From: Alphaproteobacteria bacterium
GTDB taxonomy: Bacteria > Pseudomonadota > Alphaproteobacteria > Rhodobacterales > Rhodobacteraceae
Reading direction: 5' to 3'
DNA: 64,000 nt
Assembly (NCBI GenBank): GCA_030148665.1
Contig: JASBSZ010000047.1
Span: forward strand, 1-64,000
Shown here piece by piece: positions 54,280 to 62,936 of this stretch. The translations under genes and the position numbers were made by a program. Within the stretch, counting starts at the first letter, position 1. Every line of letters starts with the position of its first letter. Under the pieces are notes generated by a model. That model worked only from the letters and a program-made list of their open reading frames with translations, was not told the DNA's origin and ran no database searches.

Positions 54280-55269
54280 CTATTTCAGCGCCTTGTCCGT
54301 GATCATGTGGGTCCAAGCCCCTTCGGGCTTTTTGGTGATGACCGGGTCCGATCCACCCGAAAGCAGAATGTTGACGGTGCGCTCGTAATCGGCGGGGTCG
54401 AGTTCGCCGTTCGAGCCTGCGATCAGCTTGTTGATCTCGCCCATCATGCGTTTCTGATGCTTTTCGGTCTGCGCGCCCGAGGCGTCATTGTCCAGAACGA
54501 TCATCGCGGCCTCGTCGGGATTCTCCTGGGCCCATTTCCAGCCTTTCATGCTGGCACGTACGAAACGCACCATCTTGTCGACGAATTTGGGATCCTTCAG
54601 GTTGCTTCCCTTTACGTAAAGGCCGTCCTCGAGCGTCGCGACACCCTGATCTTCGTACTTGAACACGGTCAGATCGCTGGGTTTCAGACCGGCATCGATG
54701 ACCTGCCAGTATTCGTTATAGGTCATGGTCGAGATGCACGCGGCCTGTTTCTGCAGCAGCGGATCGACATTGAAACCCTGCTTGAGCACGGTCACGCCGT
54801 CGGGGCTGCCGTCGGTCTTGATGCCCAGCTTGCTCATCCAGCTGAGGAAGGGATATTCGTTGCCGTAGAACCAGACGCCCAGGGTCTTGCCCTTGAAATC
54901 GGCGGTACTGTTGACGCCCATGTCCTTGCGGCAGGTCAGCTCCATGCCGGAACGCTTGAACGGCTGGGCGATATTGACCAGGTCCAGCCCCTTTTCCCGG
55001 CTGGCCAGCGCGGCCGGCATCCAGTCGACGATCACATCGGCACCGCCACCGGCGATCACCTGTTCGGGGGCCACGTCGGGACCGCCCGGCTTGATGGTCA
55101 CATCCAGACCCTCGGCCTTGTAGAACCCCTTGTCCTGGGCGACGTAGTAGCCAGCGAACTGGGCCTGTGTGACCCATTTCAGCTGCAATGTCACCTTTTC
55201 CGCCGCATGGGCAAAGCCCACCCCCAGCGTCAGCGCCCCGGCTAGGGCCATCGTCACGATTTTCTTCAT
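54280..55269 (-). CDS. ABC transporter periplasmic binding protein, NMT1/THI5-like (pyrimidine uptake)
   Basis: A 329-residue periplasmic protein with a signal peptide cut after AHA (residue 22). The mature part begins KVTLQLKWVTQAQFAGYYVAQDKGFYKAEGLDVTI, the hallmark of the NMT1/THI5 family that binds thiamine-pyrimidine, riboflavin or pyrimidine-like compounds. It is the last gene of the minus-strand operon that also codes for dihydropyrimidinase and N-carbamoyl-beta-alanine amidohydrolase, so a pyrimidine base or dihydropyrimidine is the likely ligand by context. GGGAGAAAAAAG precedes the start. Confidence 0.87.
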   Translation of the reverse strand: MKKIVTMALAGALTLGVGFAHAAEKVTLQLKWVTQAQFAGYYVAQDKGFYKAEGLDVTIKPGGPDVAPEQVIAGGGADVIVDWMPAALASREKGLDLVNIAQPFKRSGMELTCRKDMGVNSTADFKGKTLGVWFYGNEYPFLSWMSKLGIKTDGSPDGVTVLKQGFNVDPLLQKQAACISTMTYNEYWQVIDAGLKPSDLTVFKYEDQGVATLEDGLYVKGSNLKDPKFVDKMVRFVRASMKGWKWAQENPDEAAMIVLDNDASGAQTEKHQKRMMGEINKLIAGSNGELDPADYERTVNILLSGGSDPVITKKPEGAWTHMITDKALK

Positions 55270-55311
55270 CTTTTTTCTCCCGGTTGGTTTTCGATCTGTC
55301 TGTTGTTTTGC

Positions 55312-56154
55312 TCAGCCTCTCCTTTGTGACGGATGCCAGAAGGTCACTGCCTTCTCGATCATCGCCACGATACCATAGAACGCCGAGCCGGCAATCGCGG
55401 CCACGGCGATCTCGGCCCACACCATGTCGAGTGCAAGCCTCCCGACCTCGGTCGAGATCCTGAAACCCATGCCCTTGATGGGCGAGCCAAAGAATTCCGC
55501 CACGATGGCGCCGATCAGGGCCAGCGTCGAACTGATCTTGAGCCCGTTGAAGATAAAGGGCATCGCCGCCGGCAGACGCAGTTTCCGCAGCGACTGGCCG
55601 TATGTGGCGGCATAGGTGTGCATCAGGTCGCGCTGCATGGCCTCGCTTGCCTGCATCCCCTGCACCGTATTGACCAGCATCGGAAAGAACACCATCACGA
55701 CCACGATCGCCGCCTTTGACTGCCAGTCAAATCCGAACCACATGACCATAATCGGGGCCATGCCGATGATCGGCAGCGCGGCCACGAAATTGCCGACCGG
55801 CAGCACGCCCTTTTGCAGAAAGGGCGAACGATCGACGATGATGGCGGTCAGAAAGGCCGCACCGCATCCGATCACATATCCGCTCAGCGCGCCCTTGACA
55901 AAGGTCTGCACGAAATCGATCCACAGGATCGGCAGGCTGTTGGCGAATTTCACCGCGATGTCGCTGGGCGCAGGCAAGAGCACCGGGTTGATATCGAACC
56001 CGCGCACCATGCCCTGCCACAGCACCAGCAGGGAAATCCCGAACAGCGAAGGCACCACCAGCGCGGCAATGCGCGATCCCTTCAGGGCGGACAGACGCGC
56101 GTTGACCCACCACGAACCCAGCCAGAAGGCAAGCGATCCGACAACCCAGCTCAT
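55312..56154 (-). CDS. ABC transporter permease 2 (pyrimidine-type importer)
   Basis: A 280-residue inner-membrane permease of the SsuC/TauC class with about six helices. The EAA-like loop is DLMHTYAATYGQSLRKLRLPAAMPFIFNGLKISSTLALIGAIVAEF. ATGA overlap with the upstream permease gene. It works with the permease at 56151-57038, the ATPase at 57084-57881 and the binding protein at 54280-55269. Confidence 0.88.
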   Translation of the reverse strand: MSWVVGSLAFWLGSWWVNARLSALKGSRIAALVVPSLFGISLLVLWQGMVRGFDINPVLLPAPSDIAVKFANSLPILWIDFVQTFVKGALSGYVIGCGAAFLTAIIVDRSPFLQKGVLPVGNFVAALPIIGMAPIMVMWFGFDWQSKAAIVVVMVFFPMLVNTVQGMQASEAMQRDLMHTYAATYGQSLRKLRLPAAMPFIFNGLKISSTLALIGAIVAEFFGSPIKGMGFRISTEVGRLALDMVWAEIAVAAIAGSAFYGIVAMIEKAVTFWHPSQRRG

Positions 56155-57038
56155 CGCAACATCCCCATTCGACGCAGGGTGATTCTCTGCAACAATCCGA
56201 TCAGGCCGACCAGCACGGCCGCCAGCAGCGCCGCCATGATCAGCGCGCTCCAGATCTGGATGGTCTGCCCGTAATAGCTGCCGGCCAGCAGGCGCGCGCC
56301 CAGCCCGGCAACGGCGCCCGTGGGCAGCTCGCCCACGATGGTACCGACCAGGGACGCCGCCATCGCCACCTTGAGCGAGGTAAACAGGTAGGGCATCGAG
56401 GCCGGCAGGCGCAGCTTCCAGAACGTCTGCCAGCGGCTGGCAAACCAGGTACGCATCTGGTCGATCTGCATCCGGTCGGGGCTGCGCAGACCCTTGACCA
56501 TGCCGACGACCACCGGAAAGAACGAAAGATACATCGATATGATCGCCTTTGGCAGCAGGCCGGTGACGCCGATTGCGTTCAGCACCACGATCACCATCGG
56601 CGCGATGGCGAGGATGGGAATCGTCTGGCTGGCGATGACCCAGGGCATCACGGACATGTCCATCGCCCGGTTATGCACGATACCGACGGCCAGAAGGATG
56701 CCCAGAACCCCGCCCAGACCAAAACCGACCACGGTGGCCGACAAGGTGACCCAGGCGTGATAGATCAGGCTGCGCTTGGACCACCCACGCCCCTTCAGAA
56801 CCATCGCCCCGGTCGTTTTCCATATCTCGCGCACCACCTGATCGGGGGTGGGCAGCCTGGGCTTGTCCTGCGTCCAGGTATCGGCAATCAGCGTGGTGAC
56901 CGTCAGCTGTTCGCCCGTGCGGGTGGCCTTGTCATAGGCCCAGGGCGCGTTCAGCGCGATGGCGCCCGCATACCAGAGCGCGATGATCGCCAGGACAACC
57001 GTCAGAACGGGCAATATCCTGTCACGAAGCCAGCTCAT
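56151..57038 (-). CDS. ABC transporter permease 1 (pyrimidine-type importer)
   Basis: A 295-residue permease of the same class, with a long periplasmic stretch after the first helix (about residues 30-85). The EAA-like loop is QIDQMRTWFASRWQTFWKLRLPASMPYLFTSLKVAMAASLVGTIVGEL. Start 57038 (MSWLRDRIL) is chosen for GGAG 9 bases upstream; an ATG 27 bases earlier lacks a spaced ribosome site. The two permease genes differ, so the channel is a heterodimer. Confidence 0.87.
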   Translation of the reverse strand: MSWLRDRILPVLTVVLAIIALWYAGAIALNAPWAYDKATRTGEQLTVTTLIADTWTQDKPRLPTPDQVVREIWKTTGAMVLKGRGWSKRSLIYHAWVTLSATVVGFGLGGVLGILLAVGIVHNRAMDMSVMPWVIASQTIPILAIAPMVIVVLNAIGVTGLLPKAIISMYLSFFPVVVGMVKGLRSPDRMQIDQMRTWFASRWQTFWKLRLPASMPYLFTSLKVAMAASLVGTIVGELPTGAVAGLGARLLAGSYYGQTIQIWSALIMAALLAAVLVGLIGLLQRITLRRMGMLR

Positions 57039-57083
57039 GCCACCATCTCCACCGGTTCCGGCCATCTCGCACGGCTCAGGATA

Positions 57084-57881
57084 TCAATCGTCATAGGCAT
57101 GACCCGCTCTCAGCCCCTCGCGCACGCGATGGGCGACGTCCAGAAATTCCTTGCTGTCGCGAATGTCCAGCGGACGTTCGGCCGGCAGCGGGCTGTCGAT
57201 CACGTCGGTGATACGGCCGGGACGCGGGCTCATCACCACGATCCTGGTCGAGAGATATACCGCCTCGGGGATCGAATGGGTCACGAAACAGATCGTCTTG
57301 TTCGTCTTGGCCCACAGCTTGAGCAGCTGTTCGTTCAGGTGATCGCGCACGATTTCGTCAAGCGCACCGAACGGTTCGTCCATCAGCAGGATGTCGGCAT
57401 CAAATGCCAGGGCACGGGCGATACTGGCACGCTGCTGCATGCCCCCCGACAGCTGCCACGGATATTTCCTTTCGAACCCCGCCAGATCGACCAGTTCCAG
57501 CACGCGCTTGACCCGCGCGGCCTGGTCGGCCTTGTCATAGCCCATGATCTCCAGCGGCAGACGGACATTGCCATCGATCGTCCTCCACGGGTAAAGCCCC
57601 GCCGCCTGGAACACATAGCCATAGGCCCGCGACTTGCGCGCTTGCTCAGGGGTCACGCCATTTACGCAGATGGTTCCATCGGTAGGCTTTTCCAGATCCG
57701 CCATGACCCGCAGAAAGGTCGTCTTGCCACAACCCGACGGGCCGATGAAGGAAACGAACTCGCCCTTGCCGATCGTCAGGCTGATATCCTGCAGGGCGTG
57801 AACCGGCCCGTCATTGGTCTGGAATGTCAGGCTCAAGTTCTCGGCGCGGATGACCGCGTCGCTCTGGTTCATGTCCTGCAT
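57084..57881 (-). CDS. ABC transporter ATP-binding protein (pyrimidine-type importer)
   Basis: A 265-residue ATPase of the SsuB/TauB class. Walker A GPSGCGKTT, signature LSGGMQQR, Walker B ILLMDEPFGALD, H-loop in FVTHSIPEAVYLS. The start ATG 57881 shares its A with the TGA of the dihydropyrimidinase gene (TGATG), so uptake and catabolic genes are co-translated. A second ATG nine bases downstream is possible. Confidence 0.9.
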   Translation of the reverse strand: MQDMNQSDAVIRAENLSLTFQTNDGPVHALQDISLTIGKGEFVSFIGPSGCGKTTFLRVMADLEKPTDGTICVNGVTPEQARKSRAYGYVFQAAGLYPWRTIDGNVRLPLEIMGYDKADQAARVKRVLELVDLAGFERKYPWQLSGGMQQRASIARALAFDADILLMDEPFGALDEIVRDHLNEQLLKLWAKTNKTICFVTHSIPEAVYLSTRIVVMSPRPGRITDVIDSPLPAERPLDIRDSKEFLDVAHRVREGLRAGHAYDD

Positions 57882-59332
57882 CAAACCCCCGTCGCCGGAA
57901 TACCGCTGCGTTCGACCGGACGCGGCGCCGTCAGTTCCTTCCACTTGGAAAGCGCCCGGTTGACCTGCGTATTCGCCTCGCGCGCCACGAACCTGCCGTG
58001 GCCTTCCTGCGTGCGGATCTCGCCGTCATGCACGGCAACCTGCCCGCGCGTCAGGGTAAAGCGGGGCAGACCCTTGACGTGATGGCCCTCGAACACGTTG
58101 TAGTCGATCGCCGATTGCTGGGTGCTGGCCGAAATCGTTTTCTCCTTTTCGGGATCCCATACCACGATATCGGCATCCGCCCCAACCATGATCGCACCCT
58201 TTTTCGGGTAACAGTTCAGGATCTTGGCAATGTTGGTCGAGGTCACGGCGACAAATTCGTTCATCGTCAGCCGCCCCGTCGCCACGCCGTGGGTCCACAG
58301 CATCGGCATGCGATCCTCAAGCCCGCCGGTGCCGTTGGGGATCTTGGAAAAATCGCCCACGCCCATACGTTTCTGTTCGGTGGTAAAGGCGCAGTGGTCG
58401 GTCGCCACGACGCTCAGGCTGCCGCTTTGCAGGCCTGCCCACAGGCTGTCCTGGTGCTTCTTGTCGCGAAAGGGCGGGCTCATCACGCGGCGGGCAGCAT
58501 GATCCCAGTCCTTGTTGAAATATTCCGACTCGTCCAGCGTCAGATGCTGGATCAGGGGCTCGCCCCAGACGCGCTTGCCCTGCATGCGGGCGCGCCGGAT
58601 GGCCTCGTGCGCCTCTTCGCAGGATGTATGCACGACATACAGCGGCACGCCGGCCATGTCGGCAATCATGATGGCGCGGTTGGTTGCCTCGCCTTCCACC
58701 TGGCTGGGTCGGCTATAGGCATGCGCCTCGGGGCCGGTATTGCCCTCGGCCAGCAGCTTGGCGGTCAGCTCGGCCACCACATCGCCGTTCTCGGCATGCA
58801 CCAGCGCAATGCCGCCCAGTTCCGCCAGACGTGAAAAGCTGGCATACAGCTCGTCATCATTGACCATCAGGGCACCCTTGTAGGCCAGGAAATGCTTGAA
58901 GGTGGTGATGCCGCGATCGACCACATCCTTCATCTCGTTGAAAACCTGCTCGCCCCACCATGTCACCGCCATGTGAAATGAATAGTCGCAATTCGCCCGC
59001 GTCGACTTGTTGTCCCAGCGCTTCAGCGCATCGAGCAACCCCTCGCCGGGGTTGGGCAGGGCAAAATCGACCACCATCGTCGTGCCACCAGCCAGCGCCG
59101 CGCGGGTGCCGCTTTCGAAATCATCGCTGGAATAGGTGCCCATGAAGGGCATCTCCAGATGGGTGTGCGGGTCGATCCCGCCCGGCATGACATAGCAGCC
59201 CGCGGCATCCAGCACCTCGTCGCCCTTGAGGTCGGCCCCTATCTCGATGATCTGGCCGCCCTCGACCAAAACATCGGCCTTGTAGGTCAGATCGGCGGTC
59301 ACGATGGTGCCGCCCTTGATGACTGTGGTCAT
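57881..59332 (-). CDS. hydA: Dihydropyrimidinase (D-hydantoinase family)
   Basis: A 483-residue amidohydrolase that opens dihydrouracil or dihydrothymine to N-carbamoyl-beta-alanine (or the isobutyrate analogue). Binuclear metal ligands: His56 and His58 in GGIDPHTHLE, the carboxylated Lys152 in KHFLAYKGALM, His179 in ALVHAENGD, His235 in YVVHTSCEEAHEA, and the Asp in VVATDHCAFTTEQK. GGGAGGAAAT lies upstream of the start 59332. Second gene of the operon behind the amidohydrolase, with repeat copy 4 in the gap. This is step 2 of the reductive pyrimidine pathway; the dehydrogenase for step 1 is not in the window. Confidence 0.94.
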   Translation of the reverse strand: MTTVIKGGTIVTADLTYKADVLVEGGQIIEIGADLKGDEVLDAAGCYVMPGGIDPHTHLEMPFMGTYSSDDFESGTRAALAGGTTMVVDFALPNPGEGLLDALKRWDNKSTRANCDYSFHMAVTWWGEQVFNEMKDVVDRGITTFKHFLAYKGALMVNDDELYASFSRLAELGGIALVHAENGDVVAELTAKLLAEGNTGPEAHAYSRPSQVEGEATNRAIMIADMAGVPLYVVHTSCEEAHEAIRRARMQGKRVWGEPLIQHLTLDESEYFNKDWDHAARRVMSPPFRDKKHQDSLWAGLQSGSLSVVATDHCAFTTEQKRMGVGDFSKIPNGTGGLEDRMPMLWTHGVATGRLTMNEFVAVTSTNIAKILNCYPKKGAIMVGADADIVVWDPEKEKTISASTQQSAIDYNVFEGHHVKGLPRFTLTRGQVAVHDGEIRTQEGHGRFVAREANTQVNRALSKWKELTAPRPVERSGIPATGV

Positions 59333-59376
59333 TTCATTTCCTCCCGAACCCGGCCCGAACTTGCAGGCCCCGATAT

Positions 59377-59421
59377 CTTCTTCTTTGCCCAAATACTCCG
59401 GGGGTCCGGGGGCTGGCCCCC
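59377..59421 (-). repeat. 3'-end dispersed repeat, copy 4 (inverted)
   Basis: Read on the minus strand it is GGGGGCCAGCCCCCGGACCCCCGGAGTATTTGGGCAAAGAAGAAG in short: GC hairpin, GTATTTG box, CAAAGAAGAAG box. It begins 16 bases after the stop of the amidohydrolase gene, in that gene's orientation, inside the operon before the dihydropyrimidinase gene. Confidence 0.8.
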
Positions 59422-59437
59422 GGTCCATCCACCCGGA

Positions 59438-60688
59438 TCACTCGACGATCTCGGCCTTTTCCAGCACCGCATGCAGCAGCACATTGGTGCCTGCCTCGGC
59501 CCATTCCTTGCTGATCTCTTCGGCCTCGTTATGAGAAAGCCCGTCCACACAGGGGCACATCACCATTGCAGTCGGCGCTACCCGATTGATCCAGCAGGCA
59601 TCATGGCCGGCGCCGGAAATCAGATCCATATGACTATAGCCCAGCCGCTCGGCCGCATTGCGCACGGCGTTGACACAGCTTTCGTCGAATTCCACCGGAT
59701 CGAACCCGCCGACCTTTTCGAACTCGACACCCAGCCCCATGTCATCGGCGATCTTCTGCGCGCCTTCGCGGAAACGGTTTTCCATGTCCTCGATCACCTC
59801 CAGCTGGGGCGAGCGGAAATCGACCGTGAACACCACGCGTCCGGGGATCACGTTGCGGCTGTTGGGATAGACGTCGATATGGCCGGCCGCGCCCACGGCG
59901 TGTGGCTTGTGGCTCCAGGCGATCTCGTCCACCAGCTCCAGCATCCGTGCCATGCCAAGCCCCGCATTCTTGCGCATCGGCATTGGCGTGCTGCCGGTAT
60001 GGGCATCCTTGCCGGTCACCGTTACCTGTGTCCAGCTCAGGCCCTGGCCGTGGGTGACAACACCGATTTCCTTGCCCTCGGCCTCGAGGATCGGGCCCTG
60101 TTCGATGTGGAGTTCGAAAAACGCGTGCATCTTGCGCGCGCCGACCTCTTCATCGCCCTTCCAGCCGATCCGCGCGAGCTCGTCACCGAATTTCAGCCCT
60201 TCCGCATCTTCGCGGCCGTAAGCCCAGTCCTGCGTGTGCATGCCGGCAAACACACCACTGGCCAGCATGGCGGGCGCAAAGCGGGTGCCTTCCTCGTTGG
60301 TCCAGTTGGTCACAACGATGGGATGTTTCGTCTTGATGCCAAGATCATTCATCGAGCGCACCAACTCGAGCGCGCCCAGAACCCCCAGAACGCCGTCAAA
60401 CTTGCCGCCCGTGGGCTGGGTGTCCAGATGGCTGCCCACATAGACCGGCAGCGCGTCGGGGTCGGTGCCCTCGCGGCGGAAAAACATGGTGCCCATCTGA
60501 TCGACGCCCATGGTCATGCCGGCGTCTTCGCACCATTTCTGGAACAGGCGCCGCCCCTCGGCATCGGCGTCGGTCAACGTCTGGCGATTGTTGCCACCCG
60601 CAACACCGGGGCCGACCTTGGCCATCTCCATCAGGCTGTCCCACAGCCGGTCGGCGTTGATCTTCATGTTGTCGCTTGACGTTGCCAT
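59438..60688 (-). CDS. N-carbamoyl-beta-alanine amidohydrolase (beta-ureidopropionase, M20 family)
   Basis: A 416-residue zinc-dependent amidohydrolase of the hydantoinase/carbamoylase M20 group. Metal and catalytic motifs: GSHLDTQPTGGKFDG, TNWTNEEGTRFAPAML, FFELHIEQGPILE, and the C-terminal SGAGHDACWINRVAPTAMVMCP with GLSHNEAEE. It removes carbamate and ammonia from N-carbamoyl-beta-alanine, step 3 of reductive pyrimidine degradation; related enzymes act on allantoate or carbamoyl amino acids. The neighbouring dihydropyrimidinase favours the pyrimidine role. Start 60688 follows AAAGGGAAA. First gene of a six-gene operon, downstream of the RutR-like boxes. Confidence 0.92.
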   Translation of the reverse strand: MATSSDNMKINADRLWDSLMEMAKVGPGVAGGNNRQTLTDADAEGRRLFQKWCEDAGMTMGVDQMGTMFFRREGTDPDALPVYVGSHLDTQPTGGKFDGVLGVLGALELVRSMNDLGIKTKHPIVVTNWTNEEGTRFAPAMLASGVFAGMHTQDWAYGREDAEGLKFGDELARIGWKGDEEVGARKMHAFFELHIEQGPILEAEGKEIGVVTHGQGLSWTQVTVTGKDAHTGSTPMPMRKNAGLGMARMLELVDEIAWSHKPHAVGAAGHIDVYPNSRNVIPGRVVFTVDFRSPQLEVIEDMENRFREGAQKIADDMGLGVEFEKVGGFDPVEFDESCVNAVRNAAERLGYSHMDLISGAGHDACWINRVAPTAMVMCPCVDGLSHNEAEEISKEWAEAGTNVLLHAVLEKAEIVE

Positions 60689-60845
60689 GCGCTTTCCCTT
60701 TCCTGTTGTGTTCCCGTCGCGGATCTGCGCCTGTGGCTGCACGAAAAGAGATCCCGCCCTGCGGAACCCCGGTACTGCCATGCTGCCAACAGACCCCCCC
60801 TTTGCCAGACCGGCCGGTGGCCGATCACTTGCACAACTCCCATTT

Positions 60846-60861
60846 CTGACCATATAGTCAA
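60846..60861. promoter_or_regulatory. RutR-box-like palindrome, site A
   Basis: CTGACCATATAGTCAA matches the RutR consensus TTGACCAnnTGGTCAA at 12 of the 14 specified positions. It lies between the amidohydrolase gene and the divergent TetR gene, 17 bases from site B. Confidence 0.6.
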
Positions 60862-60877
60862 ATTCACGGTACACGAG

Positions 60878-60893
60878 TTGACCAACCGGTCAA
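60878..60893. promoter_or_regulatory. RutR-box-like palindrome, site B
   Basis: TTGACCAACCGGTCAA is a perfect 6-4-6 palindrome and matches the RutR consensus TTGACCAnnTGGTCAA at 13 of the 14 specified positions. It stands 22 bases before the TetR ATG at 60915, where it could repress both divergent units. In E. coli RutR releases DNA when it binds uracil or thymine. Confidence 0.75.
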
Positions 60894-60914
60894 GAAATTT
60901 TTTTGGACCCGCGA

Positions 60915-61565
60915 ATGAATCTTCCAGCAAAGCGCCCGGGACAGAAGGAACGCCGCCGCGAGCGCGAGGCGCGGATCCTGAAGGCGGCCGAAAAGGTCTT
61001 TGCCGAGGCCGGATTCGGCGGGGCCACCATGCAGCTGATTGCCGACATGGCCGGTTTGCCCAAGGCGAACCTGCATTATTATTTCCCCACCAAGGAGGCG
61101 CTTTATCGGCAGGTGGTTCAGAACATCTTTCAGATCTGGCTGCGTGCTGCGGACGTGTTTGACAGTGCCGATGGCCCGGCCGAGGCCATCGCCGCCTATA
61201 TCGACGCCAAGATGGAGATCAGCCGCCACCATCCGGCCGGGTCCAAGGTCTGGGCCAGCGAGGTCATGCATGGCGCGCCGGTGATTCAGGACTATCTCGA
61301 AACCACGCTCACCGAATGGACCGAGGGGCGGGCACAGGTCATCGAACGCTGGATCGAAGAGGGCCGCATGAACCGCGTGGACCCGCGTCACCTGTTGTAC
61401 ATGCTATGGGCCACGACCCAGCATTATGCCGACTTCAATCATCAGATCGAAACGCTGAACGGCGGAAAACCGCTGTCCGACAGCCAGTGGGACGACGCCA
61501 AGGCCTCGGTCAAGCAGATCATTCTGGCCGGGATCGGCATCAGCGACGCCGGCAAGGGCGGCTGA
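60915..61565 (+). CDS. TetR-family regulator, RutR-like
   Basis: A 216-residue TetR protein. The HTH is ILKAAEKVFAEAGFGGATMQLIADMAGLPKANLHYYFPTKEALY (about 21-64). The C-terminal part shares RutR-type segments, including ISRHHPAGSKVWASEVMHGAP and HLLYMLWATTQHYADFNHQIE. It is divergent from the pyrimidine operon with two RutR-like boxes between them, which makes it the best candidate for the operon's regulator. ATG 60915 is preferred over the upstream TTG at 60903; the ribosome site is weak in either case. Confidence 0.85.
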   Translation: MNLPAKRPGQKERRREREARILKAAEKVFAEAGFGGATMQLIADMAGLPKANLHYYFPTKEALYRQVVQNIFQIWLRAADVFDSADGPAEAIAAYIDAKMEISRHHPAGSKVWASEVMHGAPVIQDYLETTLTEWTEGRAQVIERWIEEGRMNRVDPRHLLYMLWATTQHYADFNHQIETLNGGKPLSDSQWDDAKASVKQIILAGIGISDAGKGG

Positions 61566-61745
61566 AACCCCGCCAACATGACAGATCCTGCCGGATCACG
61601 ACACTCCGGGCCGGTCGAGCGCAACCGCATGCGGCCGGCGCCGGGGTTTGCTCGCCCCATGGGGCAATGCCCTTGCCGTTTCTCCACCGAGGCCCTATCT
61701 GCAAGGTCTGACATGACCACAAGACGACACGAATCGAGCAGCTGA

Positions 61746-62789
61746 ATGAATCAACAGACCCTCGCCGCCCCCGAGAACAGGGGCCCCGAAACCGCACGCG
61801 AGTGGATCCAGCTGCTGGCAAGATACCGAGACCCGAGCGCCCTGAGATCCAGCTTCGAGCTGGGGGTCACGCTGGTGCCGTTCTTTCTGATCTTTGCTGC
61901 CGCATGGTGGTCGATGTCCGTCAGCTACTGGCTGACACTGGCCCTGTCGATTGCCAACGGCCTGTTTCTGGTACGGATTTTCGCCATCCAGCACGATTGC
62001 GGCCATCGCGCCTTTTTCCGCCGCAAGGGGGTTGGCGACTGGATCGGCCGCGGGCTGGGCATCCTGACGCTGACACCCTATGACGTCTGGCGACGCACCC
62101 ATTCCCTGCACCACGCGACCAGCGGCAATCTCGACCGGCGCGGCATCGGCGATGTCCAGACCCTGACGGTCGAGGAATATCGCGCCCGCGGCCCCTGGGG
62201 GCGGCTGGCCTATCGGATCTATCGCAACCCGATCGTCCTGTTCGGAATCGGTCCGATCTATCTTTTCTATATCCAGAACCGCCTTCCGGTGGGCCTGATG
62301 CGCGCCGGCTGGCTGTACTGGACCAGTTCCATGGCCACCAATGCGGTAATTGCCGCCATGGTCGGGCTGATGTTCTGGTTCGGCGGAATCGCAGCCCTGT
62401 TGCTGATCTTCCTGCCGACAACGGTCGTTGGCGCCGTGATCGGGTTGTGGCTGTTCTATGTACAGCATCAGTTCGAACAGACCTTTTGGGAAACCGAGGA
62501 AAACTGGCAGCTGCACGATGCCGCCCTGCGGGGCAGTTCCCACTATGTCCTGCCGACAATACTGCAATGGCTGACCGCCAATATCGGCATTCACCATGTG
62601 CATCATCTCTATTCCCGCATCCCCTTCTATCGTCTGACCGAGGTCTTGCAAGACTACCCGGTGTTGCGGGATTCGCAGCGCATGACGATCCGGCAGAGCC
62701 TGTCCTGCGTCAGGCTGCAGCTGTGGGACGAACACAACCACCGCCTTCTGACCCAGGCCGAGGCCCGGGTGCGGGAGGGATGCGGCTGA
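61746..62789 (+). CDS. Membrane fatty acid desaturase
   Basis: A 347-residue integral membrane diiron desaturase. The three histidine boxes are HDCGH (83-87), HSLHH (119-123) and HHVHH (283-287), with four or more hydrophobic helices between and around them. The pattern is that of the delta-12/acyl-lipid FA_desaturase group. It probably introduces a double bond in membrane lipid acyl chains. It stands alone between the two TetR-type genes, without clear link to pyrimidines. No clear Shine-Dalgarno precedes the ATG. Confidence 0.9.
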   Translation: MNQQTLAAPENRGPETAREWIQLLARYRDPSALRSSFELGVTLVPFFLIFAAAWWSMSVSYWLTLALSIANGLFLVRIFAIQHDCGHRAFFRRKGVGDWIGRGLGILTLTPYDVWRRTHSLHHATSGNLDRRGIGDVQTLTVEEYRARGPWGRLAYRIYRNPIVLFGIGPIYLFYIQNRLPVGLMRAGWLYWTSSMATNAVIAAMVGLMFWFGGIAALLLIFLPTTVVGAVIGLWLFYVQHQFEQTFWETEENWQLHDAALRGSSHYVLPTILQWLTANIGIHHVHHLYSRIPFYRLTEVLQDYPVLRDSQRMTIRQSLSCVRLQLWDEHNHRLLTQAEARVREGCG

Positions 62790-62936
62790 ACCGGGCCGGC
62801 TGAACGGGCATGCCGAACGGGCGCACGATCATCGGGCGGGCGACGCCATCTTGTTTGCGGAAACCTTTCATGCTTTGCTGATCCTCACAAGGCGTCAGCT
62901 TGATGCCCGCCGGAAACAGACGGGAAAAACACGACA

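Noticed and set aside
55270-55311. RutR box in front of the pyrimidine binding-protein gene
   Set aside because: No TTGACCA/TGGTCAA-like sequence is present; the gene appears to be transcribed from the operon promoter upstream.
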